DNA from: Streptomyces sp. NBC_01451
GTDB taxonomy: Bacteria; Actinomycetota; Actinomycetes; Streptomycetales; Streptomycetaceae
Assembly: GCF_036227485.1 (NCBI RefSeq)
Contig: NZ_CP109479.1
Location: forward strand, 7,254,001-7,318,000
DNA length: 64,000 bases
Reading direction: 5' to 3'
The number at the start of each line of letters is the position of its first letter. Positions within the stretch are counted from its first letter, which is position 1. Below the pieces are notes generated by a model, which ran no database searches, was not told the origin of the DNA, and saw nothing but the letters and a program-made list of their open reading frames with translations. Below, piece by piece: positions 52,398 to 62,144 of this stretch. The position numbers were made by a program, and so were the translations under genes.

Positions 52398-53226
52398 CCG
52401 TGGCCGTCCCTTCCTGCTGCCCCACTTGGTCTCCCAGCCCCAATGAGTCCTTGGACTCGTCGGACCCCTTGCCGGCCGCGGGTGCGAGCCGGAGGACGAA
52501 CGCGTGGCTCTCCTCGAAGATCCGGTCCGCGTCATGGTCCAACGTCGCGACGTGGTAGCTCTGTTCCAGCACGATCTCCGTCACGTCCGTGGACGACACC
52601 CGGCTGAGCACCCGGGCCGAGTCGGCCGGCGGCACCACATGGTCCGCGCGGCTGTGCAGCAGCAGCATCGGCTGGGTGACCTGCGGCAGCTCGCCGTCGA
52701 CCAGGCGGTAGAAGTTCCGCATCGAGTGCGCCGCGTGCAGCGGAACCCTGGGGTAGCCGACCTCGGCGACGCCTTCCTTCTTTATGTCGCTCACGATGCC
52801 GGGCACCGAGGGCACCAGATGGCGCACCACCGGAAGGGCGTACGCGGCAAGGCCGTGCACCTTGTTCGCCGGGTTGACGACCACGATGCCGCTGATCCGG
52901 TCGCCGTACCGCGCGGCGAGCCGCAGGGTCAGCGCGCCGCCCATCGACAGGCCGAAGACGAACACCTGGGTGCAGCGCTCCAGCAGGGAGCGCAGCTCGC
53001 GGTCCACCTCCGCGTACCAGTCCTGCCAGCCGGTGAGCTGCATGTCCTCCCAGCGCGTGCCGTGCCCGGGCAGCAGCGGCAGCGAGACGGTCAGGCCGCG
53101 CTCGGCGAGATACTCCGCCCAGGGGCGCAACGACTGCGGGGAACCGGTGAAACCGTGACAGAGGAGGACTCCGACCTCCCCGCCCTCATGGCGGTACGGC
53201 TCGGCTCCAGGAAGGACCGGCACCAT
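52390..53226 (-). CDS. Alpha/beta hydrolase, carboxylesterase/lipase Est30-like
   Basis: A 278-residue alpha/beta hydrolase with the catalytic triad visible: S94 in FGLSMGGAL, D195 in HSRADHVVPP and H225 in SYHVATLDHD. The HGFTGSPQSLRPWAEYLAER segment holds the oxyanion residues and is characteristic of the Est30/monoacylglycerol-lipase-like group. AGGAG lies 4 bases before ATG 53226, which I chose; an ATG at 53241 lies upstream of that ribosome site. It is divergent from the plsC-like acyltransferase, hinting at lipid metabolism. The C-terminal 35 residues are a low-complexity tail. Confidence 0.87.
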   Translation of the reverse strand: MVPVLPGAEPYRHEGGEVGVLLCHGFTGSPQSLRPWAEYLAERGLTVSLPLLPGHGTRWEDMQLTGWQDWYAEVDRELRSLLERCTQVFVFGLSMGGALTLRLAARYGDRISGIVVVNPANKVHGLAAYALPVVRHLVPSVPGIVSDIKKEGVAEVGYPRVPLHAAHSMRNFYRLVDGELPQVTQPMLLLHSRADHVVPPADSARVLSRVSSTDVTEIVLEQSYHVATLDHDADRIFEESHAFVLRLAPAAGKGSDESKDSLGLGDQVGQQEGTATGG

Positions 53227-53397
53227 CGGTCTCCTGTTCATGGGGTGGGTGACTGGGGTGGGTGATCACGCGAGGAAGCCACGAGGCTTCGAGGCGTACT
53301 TCACCGTACGCGACCGCACTGACACCGACCAGGGCCGTCGGGCTCTTTGACAGCGCTGCGGGTTAAGGTCTGATCCACAGACACAGGAGGCAGTCGG

Positions 53398-54153
53398 TTG
53401 TTGTACGGCGCGATGAAGGTTTCCGTCGGGGTCCCGCTGAAGGTCGCCTTCAGGCCCTGGGTCGAAGGCCTGGAGAACGTTCCGGCCGACGGCCCGGCGA
53501 TCCTGGCGAGCAACCACCTGTCCTTCTCCGACTCGTTCTTCCTCCCCGCCGTCCTCGACCGCAAGGTCACCTTCATCGCGAAGGCCGAGTACTTCACGAC
53601 GCCCGGTCTCAAGGGCCGGATGACCGCCGCCTTCTTCAAGGGTGTCGGCCAGCTCCCGGTGGATCGCTCCGGTGCACGCGGCGCCGGTGAGGCCGCGATC
53701 AGGAGCGGTGTCGAAGTCATCGAGCGCGGTGAGCTGTTCGGCATCTATCCGGAGGGCACGCGCTCGCCCGACGGCCGCCTCTACCGGGGCAAGCCCGGCG
53801 GCCTCGCGCGCGTGGCGCTGGCCACCGGGGCGCCGGTCGTCCCCGTGGCGATGATCGACACCGAGAAGATCCAGCCGCCGGGCAAGGTGATGCCCAAGCT
53901 GATGCGCCCCGGCATCCGCATCGGCGAGCCGCTCGACTTCAGCCGCTACCAGGGCATGGAGCACGACCGTTTCGTGCTCCGGGCCGTGACCGACGAGGTC
54001 ATGTACGAAATCATGAAGCTCTCCGGCCAGGAGTACGTCGACATCTACGCGTCGGCCGCCAAGCGCCAGCTCGCGGAAGCGGCGAAGGCGGAGAAACTGG
54101 CGGAGAAGCAGGCTCAGAAGGCCCTGGAGAAGGAACGTTCGGGCACCAAGTAG
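53398..54153 (+). CDS. 1-acyl-sn-glycerol-3-phosphate acyltransferase (PlsC family)
   Basis: A 251-residue acyltransferase with the catalytic H40-x4-D45 motif (SNHLSFSD), the glycerol-phosphate-binding region FFKGVGQLPVDRSGARG, and EGTRS at 119-123. It should transfer an acyl chain to lysophosphatidate in phospholipid synthesis at the membrane. The C-terminal tail is Lys/Glu/Ala-rich. TTG 53398 is 8 bases after AGGAGG, so I prefer it; ATG 53413 is an alternative. The macS-macR operon begins 27 bases after its stop and may be co-transcribed. Confidence 0.92.
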   Translation: MLYGAMKVSVGVPLKVAFRPWVEGLENVPADGPAILASNHLSFSDSFFLPAVLDRKVTFIAKAEYFTTPGLKGRMTAAFFKGVGQLPVDRSGARGAGEAAIRSGVEVIERGELFGIYPEGTRSPDGRLYRGKPGGLARVALATGAPVVPVAMIDTEKIQPPGKVMPKLMRPGIRIGEPLDFSRYQGMEHDRFVLRAVTDEVMYEIMKLSGQEYVDIYASAAKRQLAEAAKAEKLAEKQAQKALEKERSGTK

Positions 54154-54180
54154 CGGTACCGGGGGCGGGTTTGGGGATGG

Positions 54181-55482
54181 GTGGGGGACATGGCCGTGGG
54201 TGAGAAGGCCGTACGCGGGAGTGCCGGGGCCCGGCGGACCGGACGTCCGAAGATCATGCGGATGTCGGTCGAGCAGCCGCTGTGGCGTGCCCTGGCCGGC
54301 TACCGGGTGCTCACGATGCTGTACGCGGTGGGGTTCTTCGCCACCGCCTACGACCGGTTCCAGCGCCCCTGGGTCGGCGTCGCCTACTACTGCGTCCTGT
54401 TCGTCTGGACCCTGGCCACTCTGCCCTGGGTCGCGAACGCGGCCAGCTGCACCAAGCGCTTCCTCACCGCCGACCTCACGGTCGCCCTCACCGGCATCCT
54501 CCTCACGCCCCTCGCCGACACCCACGAACGCATCCAGTCGGGTGCCCCGACCCTGCCGTCGATATGGACGGCCGGTTCCGTGCTGGCCTTCGCGATCAAG
54601 GGCGGCTGGCGCTGGGCGGCCTTCGCCTCGACCCTGGTCGCCGTCGTGAACCTGGTAGAGCGCGGTACCCCGGCCCGCGACACCGTCCACAACGTGGTCC
54701 TGGTGTGGGTCGCCTCCATCGCCATCGGGTACGTCGTCGAGGTCGCCCGAGCCTCCGAGCGCACCCTCGCCCGCGCCCTGGAGATCGAGGCCGCGACCCG
54801 CGAACGGGAGCGCCTCGCCCGGGACATCCACGACAGCGTCCTCCAGGTACTGGCGATGGTGCAGCGGCGCGGTGCCGTGCTCGGCGGCGAGGCCGGGGAA
54901 CTGGGCCGGATGGCCGGCGAGCAGGAGGTCGCGCTGCGCGCCCTGGTCTCCGCAGGCCTCGTACCGGAGTCACGGGAGCCGCGGTACGCGGAGCCCGGCG
55001 AGCCGGGTACCGCCGTGCGTGCGGCGGGGGAGTCCGAGCAGGACGGGCCGGACGCGCCGGACCCGGTGGACCTGCGCACCCTGCTCGTCCCGTACTCCAC
55101 CTCGACGATCACCCTCTCCGAGCCCGGCGCCCCCGTGCCGCTCGCCCGGGCCGCGGCGAAGGAGCTGGCCGCCGCGGTCGGCGCCGCCCTGGACAACGTA
55201 CGGAAGCATGCCGGGGAGGGTGCCCGGGCCTGGATCCTGGTCGAGGACGAGCCCGACTCCGTCGTCGTGACCGTGCGCGACGACGGGCCGGGCATCCCGG
55301 AGGGGCGGCTCGCGCAGGCCGAGGGCGAGGGCCGGCTCGGGGTGGCCCAGTCGATCCGCGGCCGGCTGCGCGACCTCGGCGGCGACGCCGAACTGATCTC
55401 TGTGCCCGGGCAGGGCACCGAGGTCGAACTGACGGTACCGAAGGACACCGGAACGGCATGGGGGAAGGCGGAGCGGCGATGA
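54181..55482 (+). CDS. macS: Sensor histidine kinase MacS
   Basis: A 433-residue kinase with a membrane domain of five to six helices (about 36-190), phosphoacceptor H217 in ARDIHDSVLQVLAMVQRRG, and a C-terminal ATPase domain with AVGAALDNVRKHAGEG, VRDDGPGIPEG and RLGVAQSIRGRL. Sequence and context (between a PlsC-type gene and a phosphofructokinase) match MacS of the MacRS system, which in S. coelicolor affects aerial morphology, actinorhodin and envelope-protein genes. The start is read at GTG 54181; ATG 54190 is close by. ATGA overlap with macR. Confidence 0.9.
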   Translation: MGDMAVGEKAVRGSAGARRTGRPKIMRMSVEQPLWRALAGYRVLTMLYAVGFFATAYDRFQRPWVGVAYYCVLFVWTLATLPWVANAASCTKRFLTADLTVALTGILLTPLADTHERIQSGAPTLPSIWTAGSVLAFAIKGGWRWAAFASTLVAVVNLVERGTPARDTVHNVVLVWVASIAIGYVVEVARASERTLARALEIEAATRERERLARDIHDSVLQVLAMVQRRGAVLGGEAGELGRMAGEQEVALRALVSAGLVPESREPRYAEPGEPGTAVRAAGESEQDGPDAPDPVDLRTLLVPYSTSTITLSEPGAPVPLARAAAKELAAAVGAALDNVRKHAGEGARAWILVEDEPDSVVVTVRDDGPGIPEGRLAQAEGEGRLGVAQSIRGRLRDLGGDAELISVPGQGTEVELTVPKDTGTAWGKAERR

Positions 55483-56210
55483 CGGTCACCGGGAACGAGA
55501 ACAAGGGCATGAGCGGGGACGGAGACGGGGACCGGGAAGGTCGTCAGGGTCCGCTGCGGGTGATGGTGGTGGACGACCACCCCATGTGGCGCGACGCGGT
55601 CGCCCGCGACCTGGCCGAGTCCGGGTTCGACGTGGTCGCCACGGCGGGCGACGGCGAGCAGGCCGTGCGCCGCGCCCGCGCCGTCGCACCGGACGTCCTC
55701 GTGCTGGACCTGAACCTGCCCGCCAAACCCGGCGTCCAGGTCTGCAAGGAACTGGTCGGGTCCAACCCGGCCCTGCGCGTCCTGGTCCTCTCGGCGAGCG
55801 GTGAGCACGCCGACGTACTGGAGGCGGTGAAGTCGGGCGCGACCGGCTATCTGCTGAAGTCGGCCTCGACGGAGGAACTGCTGGACGCGGTGCGCCGTAC
55901 GGCGGTCGGCGACCCGGTGTTCACCCCGGGCCTGGCCGGTCTGGTCCTCGGCGAGTACCGCCGGCTGGCCTCCGAGCCGCTCCCGGCCGCGGGTGCCGAC
56001 GAGCCCAGGGCCCCGGAGCTCACCGACCGCGAGACGGAGGTGTTGCGACTGGTGGCCAAGGGCCTCAGCTACAAGCAGATCGCCGAACGCCTGGTCATCT
56101 CCCACCGCACGGTCCAGAACCACGTCCAGAACACCCTGGGCAAGCTGCAGCTGCACAACCGGGTGGAACTGGTGCGGTACGCGATCCAGCGCGGCCTGGA
56201 CGACGAGTGA
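55479..56210 (+). CDS. macR: Response regulator MacR
   Basis: A 243-residue NarL-type regulator. After a Gly/Asp-rich N-terminal extension (1-24), the receiver domain has D32-D33, phosphoacceptor D77 in VLVLDLNLPAKPG and LLKSASTEEL for the conserved Lys. The LuxR helix-turn-helix at about 177-240 reads LTDRETEVLRLVAKG and LVISHRTVQNHVQNTLGKL. It is the partner of MacS, translationally coupled through ATGA at 55479-55482. The regulon includes membrane and lipoprotein genes in S. coelicolor, from published work as I recall; local targets cannot be seen. Confidence 0.9.
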   Translation: MTVTGNENKGMSGDGDGDREGRQGPLRVMVVDDHPMWRDAVARDLAESGFDVVATAGDGEQAVRRARAVAPDVLVLDLNLPAKPGVQVCKELVGSNPALRVLVLSASGEHADVLEAVKSGATGYLLKSASTEELLDAVRRTAVGDPVFTPGLAGLVLGEYRRLASEPLPAAGADEPRAPELTDRETEVLRLVAKGLSYKQIAERLVISHRTVQNHVQNTLGKLQLHNRVELVRYAIQRGLDDE

Positions 56211-56343
56211 CGTCGCGGGACGGCGCGTATCGGCACGTGACGACGAGTGAGAAGCGGCGAGAAGCGGTGAGGAGCCTCGACGCCGGGTGAGGCGCACGTC
56301 ACACTGATCCTTCGTCAGGAACCCGCGGCGAAGGGACATTTCC

Positions 56344-57372
56344 ATGCGCGTCGGAGTACTGACCGGAGGCGGCGACTGCCCCGGGCTCAACGCCGTCATC
56401 CGGGCCATCGTCCGTAAGGGCGTACAGGAGTACGAGTACGACTTCGTAGGCTTCCGGGACGGCTGGCGGGGTCCGCTTGAGGGCGCGAGTGTGCGCCTCG
56501 ACATCCCCGCAGTGCGCGGCATCCTCCCGCGCGGCGGCACCATCCTCGGCTCCTCGCGGACCAACCCCCTCAAGCAGGAGAACGGCATCGCCCGCATCCG
56601 GGAGAACCTCGCCGCGATGGAGGTCGACGCGCTCATCGCGATCGGCGGCGAGGACACCCTCGGCGTCGCGGCCCGCCTCACCGACGAGTACGGGGTGCCC
56701 GTCGTCGCCGTACCGAAGACGATCGACAACGACCTGTCCGCCACCGACTACACCTTCGGCTTCGACACCGCGGTCGGCATCGCGACGGAGGCGATCGACC
56801 GGCTGCACACCACCGCCGAGTCGCACATGCGTGTCCTCGTCTGCGAGGTGATGGGCCGCCACGCCGGCTGGATAGCCCTCCACTCCGGCCTCGCCGGCGG
56901 CGCGAACGTCATTCTCATCCCCGAACAGCGCTTCGACACCGAACAGGTGTGCGCCTGGGTGACCTCTCGGTTCAGTGCGTCGTACGCCCCGATCGTGGTC
57001 GTCGCGGAGGGCGCCATGCCCAAGGACGGCGACATGGTGCTGAAGGACCAGTCCCTCGACTCCTTCGGCCATGTGCGCCTGTCCGGCGTCGGCGAGTGGC
57101 TGGCCAAGGAGATCGAGAAGCGGACCGGCAAGGAGGCGCGCACCACGGTGCTGGGCCATGTCCAGCGCGGGGGCACACCCAGCGCCTTCGACCGCTGGCT
57201 CGCCACCCGTTTCGGCCTGCACGCCATCGAGGCGGTCCGCGACGGCGACTTCGGGAAGATGGTCGCCCTGCGCGGCACGGACATCGTCCGCGTCCCGATC
57301 GCGGAGGCCACGGCGAAACTCAAGACGGTCGACCCGAAGCTGTACGCGGAGGCCGGCGTCTTCTTCGGCTGA
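56344..57372 (+). CDS. pfkA: 6-phosphofructokinase with PPi-type active-site residues
   Basis: A 342-residue PFK of the actinobacterial clade: GGGDCPGLNAVIR at 8-20, G-G-E103-D104-T at 101-105, PKTIDND at 124-130 with catalytic D128, MGRHAGW and GHVQRGGTPSAFDRWLA. In ATP-specific bacterial PFKs the positions equivalent to 104 and 125 are Gly; Asp and Lys there mark PPi-dependent or mixed enzymes. This copy therefore may use pyrophosphate, though donor use must be tested. No ribosome site stands out in AAGGGACATTTCC except AAGGGA 10 bases upstream. A GC hairpin separates it from the convergent anthranilate synthase. Confidence 0.92.
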   Translation: MRVGVLTGGGDCPGLNAVIRAIVRKGVQEYEYDFVGFRDGWRGPLEGASVRLDIPAVRGILPRGGTILGSSRTNPLKQENGIARIRENLAAMEVDALIAIGGEDTLGVAARLTDEYGVPVVAVPKTIDNDLSATDYTFGFDTAVGIATEAIDRLHTTAESHMRVLVCEVMGRHAGWIALHSGLAGGANVILIPEQRFDTEQVCAWVTSRFSASYAPIVVVAEGAMPKDGDMVLKDQSLDSFGHVRLSGVGEWLAKEIEKRTGKEARTTVLGHVQRGGTPSAFDRWLATRFGLHAIEAVRDGDFGKMVALRGTDIVRVPIAEATAKLKTVDPKLYAEAGVFFG

Positions 57373-57382
57373 CGGCGCGCAG

Positions 57383-57413
57383 GGGCGCCCGGGTCCTGTC
57401 TGCCCGGGCGCCC
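57383..57413. terminator. GC hairpin terminator between convergent pfkA and anthranilate synthase
   Basis: GGGCGCCCGGG (57383-57393) pairs exactly with CCCGGGCGCCC (57403-57413) around a 9-base loop. It can act for both convergent genes. Confidence 0.75.
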
Positions 57414-57420
57414 GTCCGTC

Positions 57421-59328
57421 TCACCCGAGGGTGCCCGCGCCCCGCAGCCGGCCCATCAACTCCCTCACGACAGCGGACCCGTTCAGCGACAGCACCGACT
57501 CCGGATGGAACTGCACACCGGCGAACCCGGGCCCCCGCAGCGCGTGCACCTCCCCGCTCGCACTCCGGCTGACCTCGACCCGGTGCGCCGCCAGCTCCCT
57601 GGACGCCTCGTCGTCGCAGTGCGCCACGAAGCTGTTGTAGAAGCCGACGGTCTCCGTCCGCCCGAACAGATCGATCTCCGTCTGCGCGCCCTGGTACGGC
57701 ACTTCCTTCCGTACGATCTCCAGCCCCAGCTCCGCCGCGATCAGCTCGTGCCCGAGACAGACACCGAGGACGCCGTGCCGGTGCTCCCGCAGGGCCCCGG
57801 CGGTCAGCTCGCGCAGGAACCGCATCCTCGGGTCGGCCAGGTCGCCCGGGTCACCGGGGCCGGGCCCGAGCACCAACGGCCCCTCGTGCCGTACGACGGC
57901 CTCCCGCAGCCCCGGCTCGTCGTAGCGCCGCACGGTCACCTCGAGGCCCGACGACCGCAGGACGTGCGCGAGCATCGCCGTGAAGGTGTCCTCGGCGTCG
58001 ACGACCAGCGCGTGCCCGGCCGGCTCCGCTCCCTTTTCGGCGGCCTCCTGCATCCGCAGCCAGAACGGCGCCAGCGCGGCCCGCCGCCCGTCCAGCGCCG
58101 CCCGCACCCGCGGATCGTCCATGAGTCGCGGCCGTACGCCCGTCTCCCGTGGCCTGCCCGGTACGACACCCAGCGCCGCCAGTACCCCGGCCGCCTTGGC
58201 GTGGGTCTCGGCGACCTCGCCCGCCGGGTCCGAGCCGCGGACCAGCGTGGCGCCGACCGGCACCCGCAGCCGTCCGTCCGGCGCGATGTCGGCGGTCCGG
58301 ATGAGGATCGGCGAGTCGAGGGTCTGCGCCCCGGCGGATCCTTCCCGCCCGTCACCCGGGTCCCGCCCGACCAGTGCCAGCGCCCCCGCGTAGTAGCCGC
58401 GCCCGACACCGTCCCGCCCGAGGGGCTCATACCGCTCGATCACCCGGCAGGCGTTCTGCACGGGCGAGCCGGTGACGGTCGCCGCGAACATGGTCTCCCT
58501 CAACACCTCGCGCACATCCAGCGAGGACCGCCCCCGCAACTCGTACTCCGTGTGAGCGAGATGGGCCATCTCCTTCAGCCGCGGTCCCACCACGACCCCG
58601 CCCATGTCGCCGACGGTGCACATCATCTTGAGCTCCTCGTCGACGACCATCGACAGCTCCTCGATCTCCTTGCCGTCGGCGAGGAAGGAGAGCAGGTGCT
58701 CGGGGGTGGGCCCCTCGGCCGGATAGCGGTACGTCCCGCTGATCGGGTTCATCACCACTGTCCCGCCGGACATCCGGACGTGTACTTCGGGGCTGGCGCC
58801 CACCAGGGTCCGCTCCCCGGTGTGCACGACGAACGTCCAGTACGCGCCCCGCTCCCCGGTCAGCAGCCGCCGGAACAGCGCGAGGGCGTCGGCGCGTCCG
58901 AACCCCGGGATCTCACCCTCGTAGGTCCGCCGGATGACGAAGTTCGCCCCCTCGCCCCGTCCGATCTCCTCCCGCAGCACCCGCCCGACGATGTCCGCGT
59001 ACTCCTCGTCGCCGACGTCGAACCCACCGCCCTCGACCCGCACGTCGTGCGCGGGGAGCTGCTCCAGCACCTCCGCCAGCGGGAGTTCGTACGTCTCCTC
59101 GGGCGTGAGCACCGCGAGCGGGGTGCCGTCGTCGCGGACGTCGAAGCCGCGCTCGCGGATCTGGCGGAAGGGGATGAGGGCGAGACCCTTGTCGGGGATG
59201 TCGGCGAGCCGGTCGTACGTGCTCACCGGGCCGATCAGCAGTTCGACCACATGGTGGTCGTGGCCGGGGGTGCGGCGGCGGAGCAGGGCGAACGGGCGGG
59301 TGTCGTGCAGGAGCCGGTCGAGTCGCAT
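57421..59328 (-). CDS. Fused anthranilate synthase (TrpE-TrpG)
   Basis: A 635-residue fusion. Residues 1-430 are the chorismate-utilising domain: NPISGTYRYPAEGPTPEHLL, FAATVTGSPVQNACRVIERY and GRGYYAGALALVG. Residues 440-635 are a glutamine amidotransferase with LVLGPGPGDPGD, nucleophile Cys in GVCLGHELIAAELG and the His in FAGVQFHPESVLS. It converts chorismate and Gln to anthranilate. The fused form also occurs in PhzE-type secondary enzymes, but the upstream leader with three Trp codons shows this one serves tryptophan supply. ATG 59328 follows AGAGGA 4 bases upstream; the frame open to 59550 overlaps the leader and is not used. Confidence 0.92.
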   Translation of the reverse strand: MRLDRLLHDTRPFALLRRRTPGHDHHVVELLIGPVSTYDRLADIPDKGLALIPFRQIRERGFDVRDDGTPLAVLTPEETYELPLAEVLEQLPAHDVRVEGGGFDVGDEEYADIVGRVLREEIGRGEGANFVIRRTYEGEIPGFGRADALALFRRLLTGERGAYWTFVVHTGERTLVGASPEVHVRMSGGTVVMNPISGTYRYPAEGPTPEHLLSFLADGKEIEELSMVVDEELKMMCTVGDMGGVVVGPRLKEMAHLAHTEYELRGRSSLDVREVLRETMFAATVTGSPVQNACRVIERYEPLGRDGVGRGYYAGALALVGRDPGDGREGSAGAQTLDSPILIRTADIAPDGRLRVPVGATLVRGSDPAGEVAETHAKAAGVLAALGVVPGRPRETGVRPRLMDDPRVRAALDGRRAALAPFWLRMQEAAEKGAEPAGHALVVDAEDTFTAMLAHVLRSSGLEVTVRRYDEPGLREAVVRHEGPLVLGPGPGDPGDLADPRMRFLRELTAGALREHRHGVLGVCLGHELIAAELGLEIVRKEVPYQGAQTEIDLFGRTETVGFYNSFVAHCDDEASRELAAHRVEVSRSASGEVHALRGPGFAGVQFHPESVLSLNGSAVVRELMGRLRGAGTLG

Positions 59329-59414
59329 GGTTCCTCTTCCATCGATCGATGACTGGGTCAGAAATCGGATCAGTGATCGGGAGGAACGGCCGGCGCGGAA
59401 GTCCGCGGAAACAC

Positions 59415-59441
59415 CGAAGGCCGCCCCTCGGGCGGCCTTCG
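59415..59441 (-). terminator. Attenuator hairpin of the trp leader
   Basis: CGAAGGCCGCCC (59415-59426) pairs exactly with GGGCGGCCTTCG (59430-59441), followed on the minus strand by TGTTTCC. It lies 21 bases beyond the leader-peptide stop and 86 bases before the structural gene, as expected for transcription attenuation. Confidence 0.85.
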
Positions 59442-59462
59442 CGAAGTCTTGCGTACGCGCAG

Positions 59463-61026
<1,564 letters not shown>

Positions 61027-61059
61027 CAGATCACCGGTTGTTGCGCCTGTTACAGACGC

Positions 61060-61103
61060 GTGCCGTGGGGCGCGGATCACATACGATCCGCGCCCCACGG
61101 CAC
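61060..61103 (+). terminator. Strong hairpin terminator after DAHP synthase
   Basis: A perfect 19-bp stem, GTGCCGTGGGGCGCGGATC (61060-61078) against 61085-61103, with loop ACATAC, followed by TTTCC. Confidence 0.88.
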
Positions 61104-61126
61104 TTTCCGGGCACCTGCGAGCCGGG

Positions 61127-61145
61127 TAAGGTTAGGTTTGCCTCA
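61127..61145 (+). promoter_or_regulatory. Iron box (DmdR/IdeR-type) upstream of bfd
   Basis: TAAGGTTAGGTTTGCCTCA matches the actinobacterial iron-box consensus TTAGGTTAGGCTAACCTAA at 14 of 19 positions by my count. It lies 67-85 bases before the bfd start, so iron-loaded DmdR1 should repress bfd when iron is plentiful. Confidence 0.75.
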
Positions 61146-61211
61146 CCGGCCAAACGGACATCCTTGGTCTTGGTACGGCACGACCTTTGGCCCCGTCGGG
61201 AGGTGACCCGC

Positions 61212-61439
61212 GTGTACGTCTGCAACTGCTTCGGAGTGACCGAGACGCAGGTGAAGAAGCATGCGGCGGACGGCGCCAGCACCCCCAGGCAGATAGCGTC
61301 GGCCTGCAAGGCGGGCACGGACTGCGGCTCGTGCGTACGACGTATCCAGGCGCTGCTGGGCAGGGGCGCCTGCCCGGCCCGCGGAGTCGTGGACGAGAGC
61401 CGGCCGGTCCTGGCCGAACAGCTGGACGAGGCCGCCTGA
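61212..61439 (+). CDS. bfd: Bacterioferritin-associated ferredoxin
   Basis: A 75-residue BFD-like [2Fe-2S] protein. The four ligands are C4 and C6 (YVCNCFGVTE) and C38 and C41 (TDCGSCVRR). Bfd reduces the ferric core of bacterioferritin to release iron. I chose GTG 61212 because GGGAGGTGA ends 6 bases upstream; GTG 61203 is in frame. An iron box lies upstream. bfr is convergent, its stop 40 bases away, so storage and release genes adjoin but are separately controlled. Confidence 0.92.
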   Translation: MYVCNCFGVTETQVKKHAADGASTPRQIASACKAGTDCGSCVRRIQALLGRGACPARGVVDESRPVLAEQLDEAA

Positions 61440-61479
61440 GCGTCCGGGCGTACGAGCCCTGGAGCGCGGCCCTCGGTTC

Positions 61480-61959
61480 TCAGCTCTCGGGCTGCTCGAT
61501 GAGCTGTGCGATGTAGAGCGGCTCGCCGAGCTTCTCCACCAGTTCCAGCTGGGTGTCCAGATAGTCGATGTGGTGCTCCTCGTCCGCGAGGATCGACTCG
61601 AAGATGTTCGCGGACGTGATGTCGCCCTTGCCGCGCATGACCTCGATACCGCGCTTGAGGCGGTCGATGGCCTCGACCTCGACCTGCCGGTCCGCCTGGA
61701 ACATCTCCGTGACGGTCTGGCCCACCCGCACGTGGAACAGCCGCTGGTAGTTGGGCAGGCCCTCCAGGAACAGGATCCGGTCGGTGATGATCTCCGCGTG
61801 CTTCATCTCGTCGATGGACTCGTGCCGCGTGTACTTCGCGAGCTTCGTCCAGCCGAAGTTCTCCTGCATTTTCGCGTGCAGGAAGTACTGGTTGATAGCC
61901 GTGAGTTCAGCGGTCAGCTGCTCGTTGAGGAATTCGATGACCTCGGGGTCGCCCTGCAT
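61480..61959 (-). CDS. bfr: Bacterioferritin
   Basis: A 159-residue haem-containing ferritin. The dinuclear site residues E18 (LTAELTAINQ), E51 and H54 (DEMKHAEI) and the later DEEHHIDYL are present, and M52 is the expected haem ligand at the dimer interface. It forms a 24-mer that oxidises and stores iron. AAGGAG is 8 bases before ATG 61959; an upstream ATG at 61977 lies ahead of that ribosome site. The predicted promoter carries a 14-bp palindrome on its -10 region. Confidence 0.95.
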   Translation of the reverse strand: MQGDPEVIEFLNEQLTAELTAINQYFLHAKMQENFGWTKLAKYTRHESIDEMKHAEIITDRILFLEGLPNYQRLFHVRVGQTVTEMFQADRQVEVEAIDRLKRGIEVMRGKGDITSANIFESILADEEHHIDYLDTQLELVEKLGEPLYIAQLIEQPES

Positions 61960-62034
61960 CGCAGAGGCTCCTTCCAAACGGGGAACTCGGTGGGTTGCCG
62001 CCGAATGATCGCACCGCCGCCGAAGATCGTCCAG

Positions 62035-62073
62035 TAAGTGCGCACTTAGTAAGTAAGGGCATGCTTAGTCCAA
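62035..62073 (-). promoter_or_regulatory. bfr promoter with a palindromic operator
   Basis: On the minus strand TTGGAC (62073-62068) and TACTAA (62051-62046) are -35 and -10 with a 16-base spacer. TAAGTG-C-G-CACTTA forms a perfect 14-bp palindrome at 62035-62048, overlapping the -10 and start site, with further TAAGT units beside it. The pattern resembles TetR-family sites. It is not an iron box, so bfr seems to answer to another regulator than bfd. Confidence 0.5.
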
Positions 62074-62144
62074 GTTATTGGGACTTGATGGGGTCTGGAG
62101 TGGCCTGGTCATGCGCACTCTCCCTGGTCTGTCAGGATGGAGTC

